Counted from the first letter of the stretch, positions 8,311 through 17,597 are shown. The stretch is 64,000 nt of DNA from an uncultured Roseateles sp. (GCF_945956965.1 NZ_CAMFJS010000001.1:248001-312000), one strand, 5' to 3'. Numbers and translations: made by a program. The notes: generated by a model not told the origin, from the letters alone.

Positions 8311-9581
8311 GGGACGCCCTGCGGCTCAGCGAGCAAATCAGCCAGCGTCAAACGATCCCAATCACTGCGCTGCCACAAAGACGCCAGGCCGGCACTGTGC
8401 TCGGCCAGCATGGCATTGAGCAGGCGCTTTGCCGGCGTCAGGCTGGGCTGGCAGAGCAGCACCAAGCGCTGTGCCCCGCCCTCCTCCAAGCGGCCGACCC
8501 AGTCCAGGCTCACCAAGCTGTCCAGCACGCCCTCCAACTGCAGCGGATCCACACGGATCGCATGGGCCAGCTGCGAGCTGGCAAGGCCGCCTTGGCCCCT
8601 GCCCTGCACGCGCCACAACTCACGCAGCACATCCAAGGCCAAGGCAAAGCCCACACCGGGTGCATCGGGCCGGCGCGGCATGCCGCCGCCCAAGCTGGGC
8701 GCATTGGCCGCCAGCACGGCGCCGATCAGCATGATCACCCAGCCCAGGTAGAGCCAGATCAGGAAGATGGGCACGATGGCAAAGGCGCCGTAGAGCGTGG
8801 AGTAAGTCGGCACCGCCTTCAAATACCAGGCCAGGCCCGACTTGGCCGCCGTGAAGGCCAAGGCCACAAACAGGCCGCCCACCGCCGCATGGCGCCAGCG
8901 CACATGGGTATTGGGCACATAGTGGAACAAGCCCGCCACGCCGCCCGCCAGGATCAAGATTTGAACCACATTAAAGCCGAAGGACCAGTTGCCGGCCAAG
9001 TCCCCCAGCAAATCACGCCCCGTGGTGACGGCATAGCTGGTCAGCGCAATGCTGCCGCCCAGGATCAAAGGGCCCAGGGTCAAAGCCGCCCAGTAAACCA
9101 GCACGCGCTGCGCCAAGGGGCGTGGCCGTTTGACCCGCCAGATCAAGTTGAGGGTGCGGTCTATGGTCAGCATCAAGGCCAAGGCGGTGATGCCCAGAAA
9201 AGCCAGACCCATGGCGCCCAGGCCCTTGGCCTTCATGGCGAACTGGGTGAGGCCCGTCATCACCGGGCGGGCGATATTGACCGGAATCAGGTTTTGCAGA
9301 AAGTACTTCTCCAAGGCCCCCTGAAAAGAGGAAAACATGGGGAAGGCGGTGAACAAGGCCAGCATCACGGTGATCAGGGGCACCAGCGAAATCAGCGTCG
9401 TGAAAGTCAGGCTGCCGGCGGTGAGGCCCAGGTGCTCTTCCAGAAAACGGGTGCGCAAATTGACCAAAACCAACCACAGACGGCTGCTGCGAATGCGATC
9501 GAAATGGCGGCTGGACACGGAGGCGGAATTGCTGATGACAGGGCGCAAGCTCTGGCCCTTGGACGGTGAAGAAATGCTCAT
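8301..9581 (-). CDS. YihY/BrkB family inner-membrane protein
   Basis: A 426-residue protein with about six transmembrane segments between residues 45 and 300, including the family motif LTAGSLTFTTLISLVPL near residue 52. A cytoplasmic C-terminal tail of roughly 130 residues looks like a winged-helix fold. The family was once called RNase BN, but that activity belongs to another protein, and its biochemical role is unsettled. The ATG at 9581 was chosen over upstream in-frame codons, which would run into the divergent gene. It converges on the XRE-cupin gene with overlapping stop codons. Confidence 0.82.
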   Translation of the reverse strand: MSISSPSKGQSLRPVISNSASVSSRHFDRIRSSRLWLVLVNLRTRFLEEHLGLTAGSLTFTTLISLVPLITVMLALFTAFPMFSSFQGALEKYFLQNLIPVNIARPVMTGLTQFAMKAKGLGAMGLAFLGITALALMLTIDRTLNLIWRVKRPRPLAQRVLVYWAALTLGPLILGGSIALTSYAVTTGRDLLGDLAGNWSFGFNVVQILILAGGVAGLFHYVPNTHVRWRHAAVGGLFVALAFTAAKSGLAWYLKAVPTYSTLYGAFAIVPIFLIWLYLGWVIMLIGAVLAANAPSLGGGMPRRPDAPGVGFALALDVLRELWRVQGRGQGGLASSQLAHAIRVDPLQLEGVLDSLVSLDWVGRLEEGGAQRLVLLCQPSLTPAKRLLNAMLAEHSAGLASLWQRSDWDRLTLADLLAEPQGVPQA

Positions 9582-9599
9582 GCTGGCTATGATGCCAGC

Positions 9600-10034
9600 A
9601 TGTCGTCCACCACGCCCCTCACACCCACCTCCCGCACCCAAGCCAGCCAGCGCGAGGCGCAAACGCGCCTGCTGGCCCTGGGCGCGCTGATTGCCCTGTT
9701 CCTACTCTGCTTAGCCTGGGAGTTATGGCTAGCGCCCACGGGCCGCGGCACCCTGGCCATCAAGGCTTTGCCCCTGCTGCTGCCCATGCTGGGCTTGTGG
9801 CGCTACCGGCTCTACACCTTCCGCTGGCTGAGCCTGATGATCTGGCTTTACTTCGCCGAAGGCGCCGTGCGCGCCACCAGCGAAGCCGGCCCTGCGGTGT
9901 GGCTGGGCACCTTGGAAGTGTTGCTAAGTGTGTTGGTTTTTGTGGCCTGCGCCATGCATGTGCGCTTGCGCATTGCGGCGGCCAAGGCGGCAAACGCGAA
10001 CAACGCCAACAGCACTGAGCCTGCAGGCGCATGA
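9600..10034 (+). CDS. DUF2069 membrane protein
   Basis: A 144-residue protein with four predicted transmembrane helices (about residues 25-47, 52-68, 75-92 and 103-122) and a short Ala/Asn-rich tail, matching the proteobacterial DUF2069 family of unknown function. It starts only 18 bp from the divergent yihY-like start codon. It overlaps the following FAD dehydrogenase gene by 4 bp (ATGA), so the two are translationally coupled. No function is assigned. Confidence 0.78.
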   Translation: MSSTTPLTPTSRTQASQREAQTRLLALGALIALFLLCLAWELWLAPTGRGTLAIKALPLLLPMLGLWRYRLYTFRWLSLMIWLYFAEGAVRATSEAGPAVWLGTLEVLLSVLVFVACAMHVRLRIAAAKAANANNANSTEPAGA

Positions 10035-11461
10035 GTCAAACGCCACTGCTGACGGCGCTGCGCGACGTGCTCGGCGAGGCGGGCCTGCGTGTCGGATGGA
10101 CTACTGATGGCAGCGCCGAAGATCTGTCGGCGTTTGAGAAGGACTGGCGTGGCCGCTACCAAGGCCGCGCACTGGCCGTGGCCAGCCCCAGCAGCACCGA
10201 ACAAGTCGCCGCCGTGGTGCGCCTGTGCGCTGCGCATGGGGTGAGCATCGTGCCGCAAGGCGGCAATACCGGGCTGGTGGGGGGCGGCGTGCCGGACAGC
10301 AGCGGCAGCCAGCTCTTGCTGAGCCTGCGGCGCCTGCACGCCGTGCGTGAACTCGATGCGGCCAACCTGACCCTGACAGTGGAGGCCGGCTGCAGCTTGC
10401 AAGCGGTGCAAGACGCTGCAGCCGCGAAAGGCCTGCTCTTCCCCTTAAGCCTGGCCTCAGAAGGCAGTTGCACCATAGGCGGCAATCTCGCCAGCAATGC
10501 CGGTGGCACGCAAGTGCTGCGTTATGGCAATGCCCGCGAGCTGTGCCTGGGCCTGGAAGTGGTGACAGCCAGCGGCGACATCTGGTCCGGCCTGAGCGGC
10601 CTGCGCAAAGACAACACCGGCTACGACTTGCGCCACTTATTCATCGGCAGCGAGGGCACGCTGGGCATCATCACCGCGGCCACGCTCAAGCTCTATCCGG
10701 CCCCGAAGGCGCAGCTGACGGCCCTAGCCGCTTGCGCCGATCTGGATGCCACGCTCGCCTTGCTGGCCCTGGCACAAGCACAGGTGGGCGCTTCGCTGAC
10801 GGCGTTTGAGTTGATGAACGACGCGTCAATGGCCTTGCTGCGCCGCCATCTGCCGCAGCTGGTTCAGCCACTCGCGCCCAGCGCCTGGACGGTCTTGCTG
10901 GAACTCTCAGACAGTGAAAGCGAAGCCCATGCGCAAGCGCAGCTGGAGCAGCTGCTGAGCGAAGCGGTGGACCGCGGCCTGGTGCAAGACGCCGCTGTGG
11001 CGCAGAGCCTGGCGCAGAGCCACACCATGTGGCAGCTGCGGGAGTCCATCTCCATGGCGCAGAGCAAGGAGGGGCTCAATATCAAGCACGACATCGCCCT
11101 GCCCGTCTCACGCATCCCCGCCTTTGTGGCGGGCACCGATGCAGCCTTGCGGGGCGGCTTTCCGGGCGTGCGCTTGATCACCTTTGGCCATCTGGGCGAC
11201 GGCAATCTGCACTACAACGTGCAAGCACCCGAAGGTGTCAGCGCGGCGGAATTCTTGGCCACGCGAGAGCCTGCCATCAACAGCCTGGTCTACGACGCGG
11301 TGCAGCGCTTTGGCGGCTCGATCTCGGCCGAGCACGGCATCGGCCAGCTCAAGCGCGAAGAGTTGGCGCAGCGCAAAGACCCCATTGCCCTGGCCTTGAT
11401 GCGGTCTATCAAGTCGGCGCTGGACCCGCAAGGTCTCTTCAATCCGGGGCGCTTGTTATAG
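10031..11461 (+). CDS. FAD-binding 2-hydroxyacid dehydrogenase (GlcD/D2HGDH-like)
   Basis: A 476-residue flavoprotein with an N-terminal FAD_binding_4 (PCMH/VAO) domain at about 40-220 and a C-terminal FAD-oxidase_C domain. Diagnostic segments are the PQGGNTGLVGGGVP pyrophosphate loop near residue 75, GSEGTLGIIT near 210, GHLGDGNLHYN near 390 and the terminal EHGIGQLKREEL. These enzymes oxidise D-2-hydroxyacids such as 2-hydroxyglutarate, lactate or glycolate and pass electrons to quinone or ETF. The exact substrate cannot be read from the sequence. It is coupled to DUF2069 by a 4-bp overlap. Confidence 0.85.
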   Translation: MSQTPLLTALRDVLGEAGLRVGWTTDGSAEDLSAFEKDWRGRYQGRALAVASPSSTEQVAAVVRLCAAHGVSIVPQGGNTGLVGGGVPDSSGSQLLLSLRRLHAVRELDAANLTLTVEAGCSLQAVQDAAAAKGLLFPLSLASEGSCTIGGNLASNAGGTQVLRYGNARELCLGLEVVTASGDIWSGLSGLRKDNTGYDLRHLFIGSEGTLGIITAATLKLYPAPKAQLTALAACADLDATLALLALAQAQVGASLTAFELMNDASMALLRRHLPQLVQPLAPSAWTVLLELSDSESEAHAQAQLEQLLSEAVDRGLVQDAAVAQSLAQSHTMWQLRESISMAQSKEGLNIKHDIALPVSRIPAFVAGTDAALRGGFPGVRLITFGHLGDGNLHYNVQAPEGVSAAEFLATREPAINSLVYDAVQRFGGSISAEHGIGQLKREELAQRKDPIALALMRSIKSALDPQGLFNPGRLL

Positions 11462-11493
11462 GTCTCAGCGGCCGCCATGCGGCAACTGAGACC
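11461..11493. terminator. Strong stem-loop between convergent genes
   Basis: GGTCTCAG (11461-11468) pairs with CTGAGACC (11486-11493). Inside, GCCGC (471-475) pairs with GCGGC (479-483) around a CAT loop, giving 13 base pairs with a 2x2 internal loop. There is no clear T tract on either side, so it may act as a 3'-end structure rather than a classical intrinsic terminator. It begins at the stop codon of the FAD dehydrogenase and faces the RND gene. Confidence 0.4.
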
Positions 11494-11528
11494 GGCCCTT
11501 CAGACCTCGTCGCGAGCGCTAGCGCCGC

Positions 11529-14500
11529 TTAGCGCCCCAAGACCGCGCGCTGGCCCGTCAAACGGCCCAGCAAACGAGTCGCCAAGCGCCACACCAGGCG
11601 CAGCATCAGCACCGTCAGCAGCGCTTCGCCCAAGGTCAGGCTGAAGGCCACAAAGCTGCCCCAGCGCGGTTCACGGCGGTGGAACTTGGCGATGGCGCGG
11701 TCGCGCGCTTGCTCAATGCTGTCGTAAAAGCTGGGCACCACCAACAAGGTCAGCAGAGTCGAGGTGATGGTTCCGCCGATGATGGCCACGGCCATGGGGC
11801 GATAGAACTCGCCACCCTCGCCCACGCCAATGGCCACGGGCATCATGCCGGCGATCAGGGCGAAGGTGGTCATCAAGATGGGGCGCAAGCGCTTGCGGCC
11901 GGCCTGCATCAACGCCTCTTCCCGGTCCACGCCTTCGGCTTCAAGCTGGCGCGCGGCATCCAGCAAAAGGATGGCGTTCTTGGCCACCAAGCCCATCAAC
12001 ATGATGACGCCGATGAAGCTCATCAGATTGAGCGTACCCTTGGTCAGCAACAAGGCCAGCACCACGCCGATCAGAGAGAGCGGCAAGGACAGCATCACCG
12101 CCAGCGGCGCGGTGAAAGAGCTGAACTGCATCACCAGAATCAGATACATCAGGCCGATGCCGCTGATCAAGGCAATGCCCATGGCGCCAAACACTTCCTC
12201 CTGCTCACGCGAAGAGCCTTCCAGGTCGATGCCGAAGCCGGGCGGGTAGCTCATGGCTTTAGCGATCTTCATCGCGTCGGCGGTCACTTCGCCGGCCGAG
12301 CGGTCTTGCGCATTGGCGGCCACGGTGATGGTGCGTTTGCCGTCGGCATGCTCGATCTTGGAGGGGCCACGGCCCATGCTGACCGTGGCGATCTGCTCCA
12401 GCGGCACCATTTGATTGGTGCCGTTCACCGCGATGGGCAGACGTTCGATATTGCTCAGATCCACCCGGTCGTCGGGGTGCAGGCGCACGGCCACATCGCG
12501 GGCTTCACCGGTTGGGTCGACCCAATCCCCCACTTCCACGCCAGCAAAAGCCACGCGCAAAGCCTGCGCCGCGTCACCCACCGAGATGCCCAGGGAATTG
12601 GCAAGGCCTCGGTTCAGCTCGATCTGCAGCTCATTCTGCGGATCTTGCTCCGACAAGCCCACATCCACCGCGCCCTTGACCTGGCGCAGCTTGGCCATGA
12701 AGTCGGTGGTGATCTCCTGCAGCTTGCGGGAGTCAGGCCCGGAGAAGCGGATCTGCACCGGCTTTTGCGCGCCGTTGTTGAAGTCGTCCAGCACCACATA
12801 TTCGGCGCCGACCAAGCGGGCGACCTTGCCGCGCAGGTCAACGGCAATCTCGGCAGCGGACCGCTTGCGCTCGGTGCTCTTGCCGATGTCCACATAAATA
12901 CGGCCGCCGCCCGAGTTCACATTGCTATTGGTGGCCACCACTTCCGGGATGCTGCGCGCCAGGACGGCTGCGCCTTCAAGCTTGCGGCGGGAATACTCCA
13001 GATTGCTGCTGGCGGGCGTGCGCACATCAATGGCCAACATGCCGTTGTCGGATGCCGGCAAGAAGCTGGAGCCGCCCAGCTTGGCTTGCATCACGATGGC
13101 CGCAATCAGGCTCAGCACCGCAAAGGCCGCCATCCAACGCCGGTGATGCAAAGCCCAGGCGATGACGTTGCCGTAGCGGTCGCTTTGATGGTCAAACCAA
13201 TCATTGAAGCGCGCCAGCTGCTTGGAGATGCCGGTTTTGGGCGCATGGTGATGGCCCGGTGGGTCACCCCAATAGGCCGACAACATGGGATCCAGAGTGA
13301 AGGAGATGAACAAGCTCACCAGCACCGAGGCCACCACGGTGACCGCGAAGGGCCGGAACCACTCCCCCGCACCGCCGGGCATGAAGGCCACAGGCACAAA
13401 CACCGCCACGATGGAGAAAGTGGTGGCGGCCACGGCCAGACCGATTTCAGCGGTGCCGTTCAAGGCTGCGCTGCGGCGGTCGGCACCGCGCTCCATATGG
13501 CGCACGATGTTCTCCCGCACCACGATGGCATCGTCAATCAAGACGCCGATGGCCAGGGACAAGCCCAACAAGCTCATGAAATTGAGCGTGAAGCCACACA
13601 ACCAAACGGCGATGAAAGCGGCGATCACCGAGGTCGGCAAGCTCAGCGCCGTGATCAAGGTGGAGCGCCAGGAGTTGAGGAAGATGTAAACCACAAAAAT
13701 GGTCAGGCCCGCGCCGAAGACGAGCGCGTGAATCACGTTATTGAGGTTGTCTTCCGCTTCCTTGCCGCCGTCGCGGGTGATTTCCAGCTTGGTGCCCTTG
13801 GGCAATGTGGCGTTCAGATCATCAATCAGCTTGCGCACTTGATTGGCCACAGTGACGGTAGAGGCGTCACGGGCGCGGTTGATGGACAAGCCCACATTGG
13901 GGTGGCCATTGCGCACGCTGAAGCCGCTGAGCTCGGCAAAGCCGTCGCTGATCAAAGCCACTTGGCCGAGGCGGATCAACTCATTGCCGCTGCGGCGAAT
14001 GACGATTTGCTGAAACTCCTCGGGGCTTTCAATGCGACCGGCCAGGCGGATGCTTTGATCCTCCAGCGTGCCGCGCACTTTGCCCACCGGGGCGCTGACG
14101 TTCTGGCTGCGCAAGGCATTCACCACCTCGGAGACCGAGACGCGGTATTCCCGCAACTTCTCGGCCCGCAGCAGCACGCTCAACTCACGTTTGAGCGCAC
14201 CGTTCACATAGACCACCGAAACGCCTGGGATGCCACGGAATTTATCCGCCAATTGGTCCTCCGCCAGGCGCGAGATTTCCGCATGGGTTTGCGCGGTGCT
14301 GGACAAGGCCAGCTGCATGATGGGCTCGGCGCTGGGGTCGATGCGCTCGATCACCGGCTCGCGGATCTCAATCGGCAGCTTGTAACGCACCGTGGCGATG
14401 GCGTTGCGCACCTCCTCGGCCGCTTCGATCATGTTCTTCTTGAAATTGAAGATCAGGAAGAAGCTGGCATTGCCCTCACGCGCGGTGGCTCGCACGCGGC

Positions 14501-14732
14501 TGATGCCGGAAATGCTTTGCAGCGATTTCTCGATGCGGTTGAGCACCTCGCGCTCCACCGTCTCGGGTGAGGCGCCGGGGTAATTGATGTTGATCACCAA
14601 CATCGGCTCCTGCACATCCGGGATCTGGTTGACGCGCAAATTCTTCAGGGCCAGCAGCCCCAAGCACATCAAGGAAATGATGATGACCAGGGCCGCAATG
14701 GGCTTTTTGATACTGAAGTCTGAGAGGAACAT
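11529..14732 (-). CDS. RND-family efflux pump inner-membrane subunit (HAE1 type)
   Basis: A 1067-residue protein with the duplicated RND layout: TM1 at about 12-30, a periplasmic pore/docking loop, TMs 2-6 near 335-540, a second loop, and TMs 8-12 near 860-1040. The GVLIDDAIVVREN motif in TM4 carries the two proton-relay Asp residues. The start MFLSDFSIKKP is typical; a longer frame to 14813 overlaps the adaptor gene. It exports a hydrophobic or amphiphilic substrate by proton antiport, but specificity is unknown. The adaptor gene lies 4 bp upstream; no outer-membrane channel gene is in the window. Confidence 0.93.
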   Translation of the reverse strand: MFLSDFSIKKPIAALVIIISLMCLGLLALKNLRVNQIPDVQEPMLVININYPGASPETVEREVLNRIEKSLQSISGISRVRATAREGNASFFLIFNFKKNMIEAAEEVRNAIATVRYKLPIEIREPVIERIDPSAEPIMQLALSSTAQTHAEISRLAEDQLADKFRGIPGVSVVYVNGALKRELSVLLRAEKLREYRVSVSEVVNALRSQNVSAPVGKVRGTLEDQSIRLAGRIESPEEFQQIVIRRSGNELIRLGQVALISDGFAELSGFSVRNGHPNVGLSINRARDASTVTVANQVRKLIDDLNATLPKGTKLEITRDGGKEAEDNLNNVIHALVFGAGLTIFVVYIFLNSWRSTLITALSLPTSVIAAFIAVWLCGFTLNFMSLLGLSLAIGVLIDDAIVVRENIVRHMERGADRRSAALNGTAEIGLAVAATTFSIVAVFVPVAFMPGGAGEWFRPFAVTVVASVLVSLFISFTLDPMLSAYWGDPPGHHHAPKTGISKQLARFNDWFDHQSDRYGNVIAWALHHRRWMAAFAVLSLIAAIVMQAKLGGSSFLPASDNGMLAIDVRTPASSNLEYSRRKLEGAAVLARSIPEVVATNSNVNSGGGRIYVDIGKSTERKRSAAEIAVDLRGKVARLVGAEYVVLDDFNNGAQKPVQIRFSGPDSRKLQEITTDFMAKLRQVKGAVDVGLSEQDPQNELQIELNRGLANSLGISVGDAAQALRVAFAGVEVGDWVDPTGEARDVAVRLHPDDRVDLSNIERLPIAVNGTNQMVPLEQIATVSMGRGPSKIEHADGKRTITVAANAQDRSAGEVTADAMKIAKAMSYPPGFGIDLEGSSREQEEVFGAMGIALISGIGLMYLILVMQFSSFTAPLAVMLSLPLSLIGVVLALLLTKGTLNLMSFIGVIMLMGLVAKNAILLLDAARQLEAEGVDREEALMQAGRKRLRPILMTTFALIAGMMPVAIGVGEGGEFYRPMAVAIIGGTITSTLLTLLVVPSFYDSIEQARDRAIAKFHRREPRWGSFVAFSLTLGEALLTVLMLRLVWRLATRLLGRLTGQRAVLGR

Positions 14733-14736
14733 GGCT

Positions 14737-15987
14737 TTACCTCGCTGCGCTGGCGGCCGAGGCTGCGCGGGCTGGCGCCGTCTTGCCCACCAAGGTGACG
14801 GCCTGGCCGTCACGCAGATTGGAGCCGGGGTTGCGCAGAATCATGTCGCCCTCGGCCAGGCCGGAGCGCAAGGCGTAATCGCCGCGGCGGCTATCGCGCT
14901 CGCCCAATTCCAGCTTCACCTTGGAGACCTTGCCGTCCTTGACGCGCCAGGCATAGCTGGCATCACCCACGCGCAGCAAAGCCGCTTCGGGCAGCATCAG
15001 GCTCTTGACCGAGCTGGCTTCCACCCGCCCTTCGGCATAGAGACCTGAGACCTCGGGGCCTTTGCCGCCGTCGAAGTCCACCAACACCTCGACCTGGCGG
15101 GTGGTGGCATTGGCGGCGGCATCCACCCGGCGGATCTTGCCTTGGAAATCGCTCTTGGCGTAACCGTTGACGCGGAAGTTCACCGTTTGGCCAACCTGCA
15201 GCTCTTGCATACGATCGGCCGACACCAGGCCTTCAAAGCGCATGCTGCGCGGGTCGATCACTTTGACCAGCTCCTTGCCGATCTGGGCCGTGTCGCCGAT
15301 GGAGACCTTGCGTTCGCTCACGACCCCATCAAACGGTGCCCGCACTTCGGTGCGCGTCAGCAATTGGCGGGCGGTGACCACGCGCGCCTTGGCCGCGACC
15401 AGATCGCTCTGCGCGTTATTGCGGCGCAATTCGGCATCTTCGAGCGATTGCATGGAGCTCATGCCCTGCCCCTGCAAAGTCTTCTGACGCTGGTATTGGC
15501 GCTCGGCCTGCTCAAAGCTTTGGCCGGCAGCGCGGGCGGCTTCGTTGGCCGAGGTCAGGCCATCGCGGATGGCCGTGTCATCCAGATGCACCAGCAATTC
15601 ACCGCGCCGCACCGCCTGACCGTTTTCCTTGAGCACTTGCTGCACCACGGCGGACACCTCGGCGCGCAGATCAGCCTTTCTCTCCGGTTGGATCGAGCCC
15701 GTGATGACAGGCCCGACGGCATAAGCCCCCACCCGCAGGCTAAGCAGGTCCTCAGGCGCGATCAACAAAGTGGCTGCTGAGCCATCCGCAGCGCTAGCCC
15801 CACTGGCGGCGGAGGACGCCGCTGCCGCCTTGCCATCCCCCGGCTTGCCGCAGGCGCTCAAGGCCAACACGCCCACCGTCATCAAAGTGGCCGTCAAAGC
15901 GCGAATGCGGAAAGCGTTGGTGGCCGACGCCGGCAAGCTGCGCGAGCGATCGGTCGAGAAAGAAGGCAAGAAACTGGCGGGGGACAT
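14737..15987 (-). CDS. RND periplasmic adaptor lipoprotein (MFP family)
   Basis: A 416-residue membrane-fusion protein. A lipobox (L43-S-A-C46) predicts lipid anchoring to the inner membrane. It is followed by an Ala/Ser-rich linker, then a barrel-sandwich hybrid split by an alpha-helical hairpin at about 150-210, and beta-barrel and membrane-proximal domains to about 400. It links the RND pump, encoded 4 bp downstream, to a TolC-like channel. The unusually long N-region before the lipoprotein core hints that translation could begin at an internal codon, but the ATG at 15987 has a GGAG motif upstream. Confidence 0.9.
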   Translation of the reverse strand: MSPASFLPSFSTDRSRSLPASATNAFRIRALTATLMTVGVLALSACGKPGDGKAAAASSAASGASAADGSAATLLIAPEDLLSLRVGAYAVGPVITGSIQPERKADLRAEVSAVVQQVLKENGQAVRRGELLVHLDDTAIRDGLTSANEAARAAGQSFEQAERQYQRQKTLQGQGMSSMQSLEDAELRRNNAQSDLVAAKARVVTARQLLTRTEVRAPFDGVVSERKVSIGDTAQIGKELVKVIDPRSMRFEGLVSADRMQELQVGQTVNFRVNGYAKSDFQGKIRRVDAAANATTRQVEVLVDFDGGKGPEVSGLYAEGRVEASSVKSLMLPEAALLRVGDASYAWRVKDGKVSKVKLELGERDSRRGDYALRSGLAEGDMILRNPGSNLRDGQAVTLVGKTAPARAASAASAAR

Positions 15988-16070
15988 CGGGCGAACTCCG
16001 AACTATTGTTTTGGCCCGCGAGCTTATCCTGAATCAACGTCCCTGCCGTTGGTCATGCACTTCTTTGCCC

Positions 16071-16628
16071 CTATTGCAGAGGACCCTTCAGGCTTAGCGG
16101 CAAGGGCAGCGCGAGGACCTCAATGCCCTCGTCCAGCAAAGCAGCGGTCTCGTCGGCACTGGCTTGGCCGCGAATGCCACGCTGTTGCGCCTCACCATAA
16201 TGGATGCGACGCGCCTCTTCAGCGAATTGCGTGCCCACATCCTCGGTATTGGCCAAAACCTGCTGGACCGCTTGCAGCAACTGCGCTTGCAAGCCCTGCA
16301 GCGCATCTGCGGATTGATCTTGCGCCTGCGCCGCCTGCGATGGAGCCGCTACCGGCAGCACGGCCTTGCCATCAGCAACGCGGCTGGGCGCACTCGCTGC
16401 TGCGGACTCAGGCTCTGCCGTTTGAGGCGCAACATGATGGCCCGCCTTCGCGGCACGCAAATGAGATACGTTGAGATGCGGCGCCGTAGGCATGCGGCTG
16501 ATGCGCTGGTCGCCGCACATGGGGCAGCTCAGCAAACCGCTGGCGGTCTGCGACTCGAAATCGGCAGATGAGCCAAACCAGCCTTCAAAACGATGATCGT
16601 GGCCGCAAGCCAGATTGAGAACGAGCAT
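16071..16628 (-). CDS. DUF1178 family protein
   Basis: A 185-residue soluble protein whose first 55 residues match DUF1178. It has an N-terminal strand with CGHDHRFEGWF followed by a CPMCG knuckle near residue 35; Cys and His residues here could bind zinc. The middle (about 60-115) is Ala/Pro-rich and poorly conserved. The C-terminal part contains a long helix and a short hydrophobic end. Function is unknown. It is the third gene after nuoN, separated from the Nudix gene by 25 bp, and probably ends the transcript. Confidence 0.82.
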   Translation of the reverse strand: MLVLNLACGHDHRFEGWFGSSADFESQTASGLLSCPMCGDQRISRMPTAPHLNVSHLRAAKAGHHVAPQTAEPESAAASAPSRVADGKAVLPVAAPSQAAQAQDQSADALQGLQAQLLQAVQQVLANTEDVGTQFAEEARRIHYGEAQQRGIRGQASADETAALLDEGIEVLALPLPLSLKGPLQ

Positions 16629-16653
16629 GTCAAAGAAAGATGGGCAGGTGCGC

Positions 16654-17286
16654 TCAGGCCACCGCGGCTTGCCAGTCGAGCGCCCAAGCGCCCGCTTGCC
16701 AGCGCTGCAGCCACAAGAGGCCGATCAGAGTCTTGGCGTCGGTCAGGCTGCCATCGGCCGCCCAGGCTTCCAGTTCGGCCGGGCTGTGCCTGACCAACTC
16801 CAGGAACTCGCCCTCATCCAGATCTTGCTGCCCGGCCACTAGGCCGCGCGCGAAGAAGATCTCGATGCCTTCGTCGGAATAGGCGATGGCGTTGTGCAGG
16901 ACGCCGGCATGGGCCCATTCGCGCGCCCGGTAGCCGGTTTCCTCCAGCAGCTCACGCTGCGCGCAGAGCAAGGGAGCCTCGCCAGCATCGAGCTTGCCGG
17001 CCGGAAACTCGAGCATCACCCGGCCCATGGGATAACGGAACTGGCGCTCCAGCAGCAAGCGGCCGTCGTCCAGCAAGGGCACGATCATCACGGCACCAGG
17101 GTGGCGGATGTATTCGCGTGTGGCGACTCGGCCATCAGGCAGGCGCACATGGTCACGCTGCACCTTGAGGAAATGACCGTCGAAGACTTTTTCGCCTTGG
17201 ACGAAGTGCTCGCGCAGATGGGCGTCTTGAGCGTCTTGAGCGGCAGTGCCCTCGCCCTGCCTTTCCACTTGCCAGTCAGTCGCCAT
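16654..17286 (-). CDS. Nudix hydrolase, ADP-ribose pyrophosphatase-like
   Basis: A 210-residue protein with a complete Nudix box at residues 97-119 (GKLDAGE...RELLEETGY), including Glu112, Glu115 and Glu116 for metal binding. The preceding HPGAVMIVPLLDDG strand and the overall length fit the ADP-ribose/NDP-sugar pyrophosphatase group (NudF-like). It hydrolyses ADP-ribose to AMP and ribose-5-phosphate in the cytoplasm if the family assignment holds. The ATG at 17286 lies inside the end of the DUF2818 gene (11-bp overlap), so the two are coupled. It lies downstream of the NADH dehydrogenase operon. Confidence 0.87.
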   Translation of the reverse strand: MATDWQVERQGEGTAAQDAQDAHLREHFVQGEKVFDGHFLKVQRDHVRLPDGRVATREYIRHPGAVMIVPLLDDGRLLLERQFRYPMGRVMLEFPAGKLDAGEAPLLCAQRELLEETGYRAREWAHAGVLHNAIAYSDEGIEIFFARGLVAGQQDLDEGEFLELVRHSPAELEAWAADGSLTDAKTLIGLLWLQRWQAGAWALDWQAAVA

Positions 17287-17587
17287 GACGACGGCGGCGC
17301 AGATAGCACCACACAAACCCCGGGAAGCCCAGGGTGATGAAGAGGCAGAAGGCCGCGGCGTAGAACTCCCAGCCCTGCGGCTGCCGCTGGCCGAGCCGTG
17401 CTTCGAGCGCGAAGCCAAGTGCCAGGCTCAAGCCCGCCATCAGCGCCAATTCCAACAGGCGCCAGCCCACGGGCTTGCGCGCCTGGTCCGGGCCAAAGAA
17501 GAAAAAGATGCGCTCGGAAAAGTAAGGCAGGTTGGCGGCCAGCATAGCCGCCGCCAACACCAGCCAAACGGCTGTGGTCTGATCCAT
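17276..17587 (-). CDS. DUF2818 small membrane protein
   Basis: A 103-residue protein with three predicted transmembrane segments (about 6-24, 42-62 and 75-95) and a basic C-terminus (RRRRHGD), matching DUF2818. It starts 10 bp after nuoN and overlaps the Nudix gene by 11 bp, so it is almost certainly co-transcribed with nuo. Its function is not known. Position suggests a complex I-associated or assembly role, which is inference. Confidence 0.8.
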   Translation of the reverse strand: MDQTTAVWLVLAAAMLAANLPYFSERIFFFFGPDQARKPVGWRLLELALMAGLSLALGFALEARLGQRQPQGWEFYAAAFCLFITLGFPGFVWCYLRRRRHGD

Positions 17588-17597
17588 CAGCAGGAAA

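Noticed and set aside
11679-14570. Open frame of over 960 codons antisense to the RND pump
   Set aside because: Composition is the Gly/His/Gln/Ala-rich pattern of a shadow frame; the minus-strand RND protein explains the region completely.
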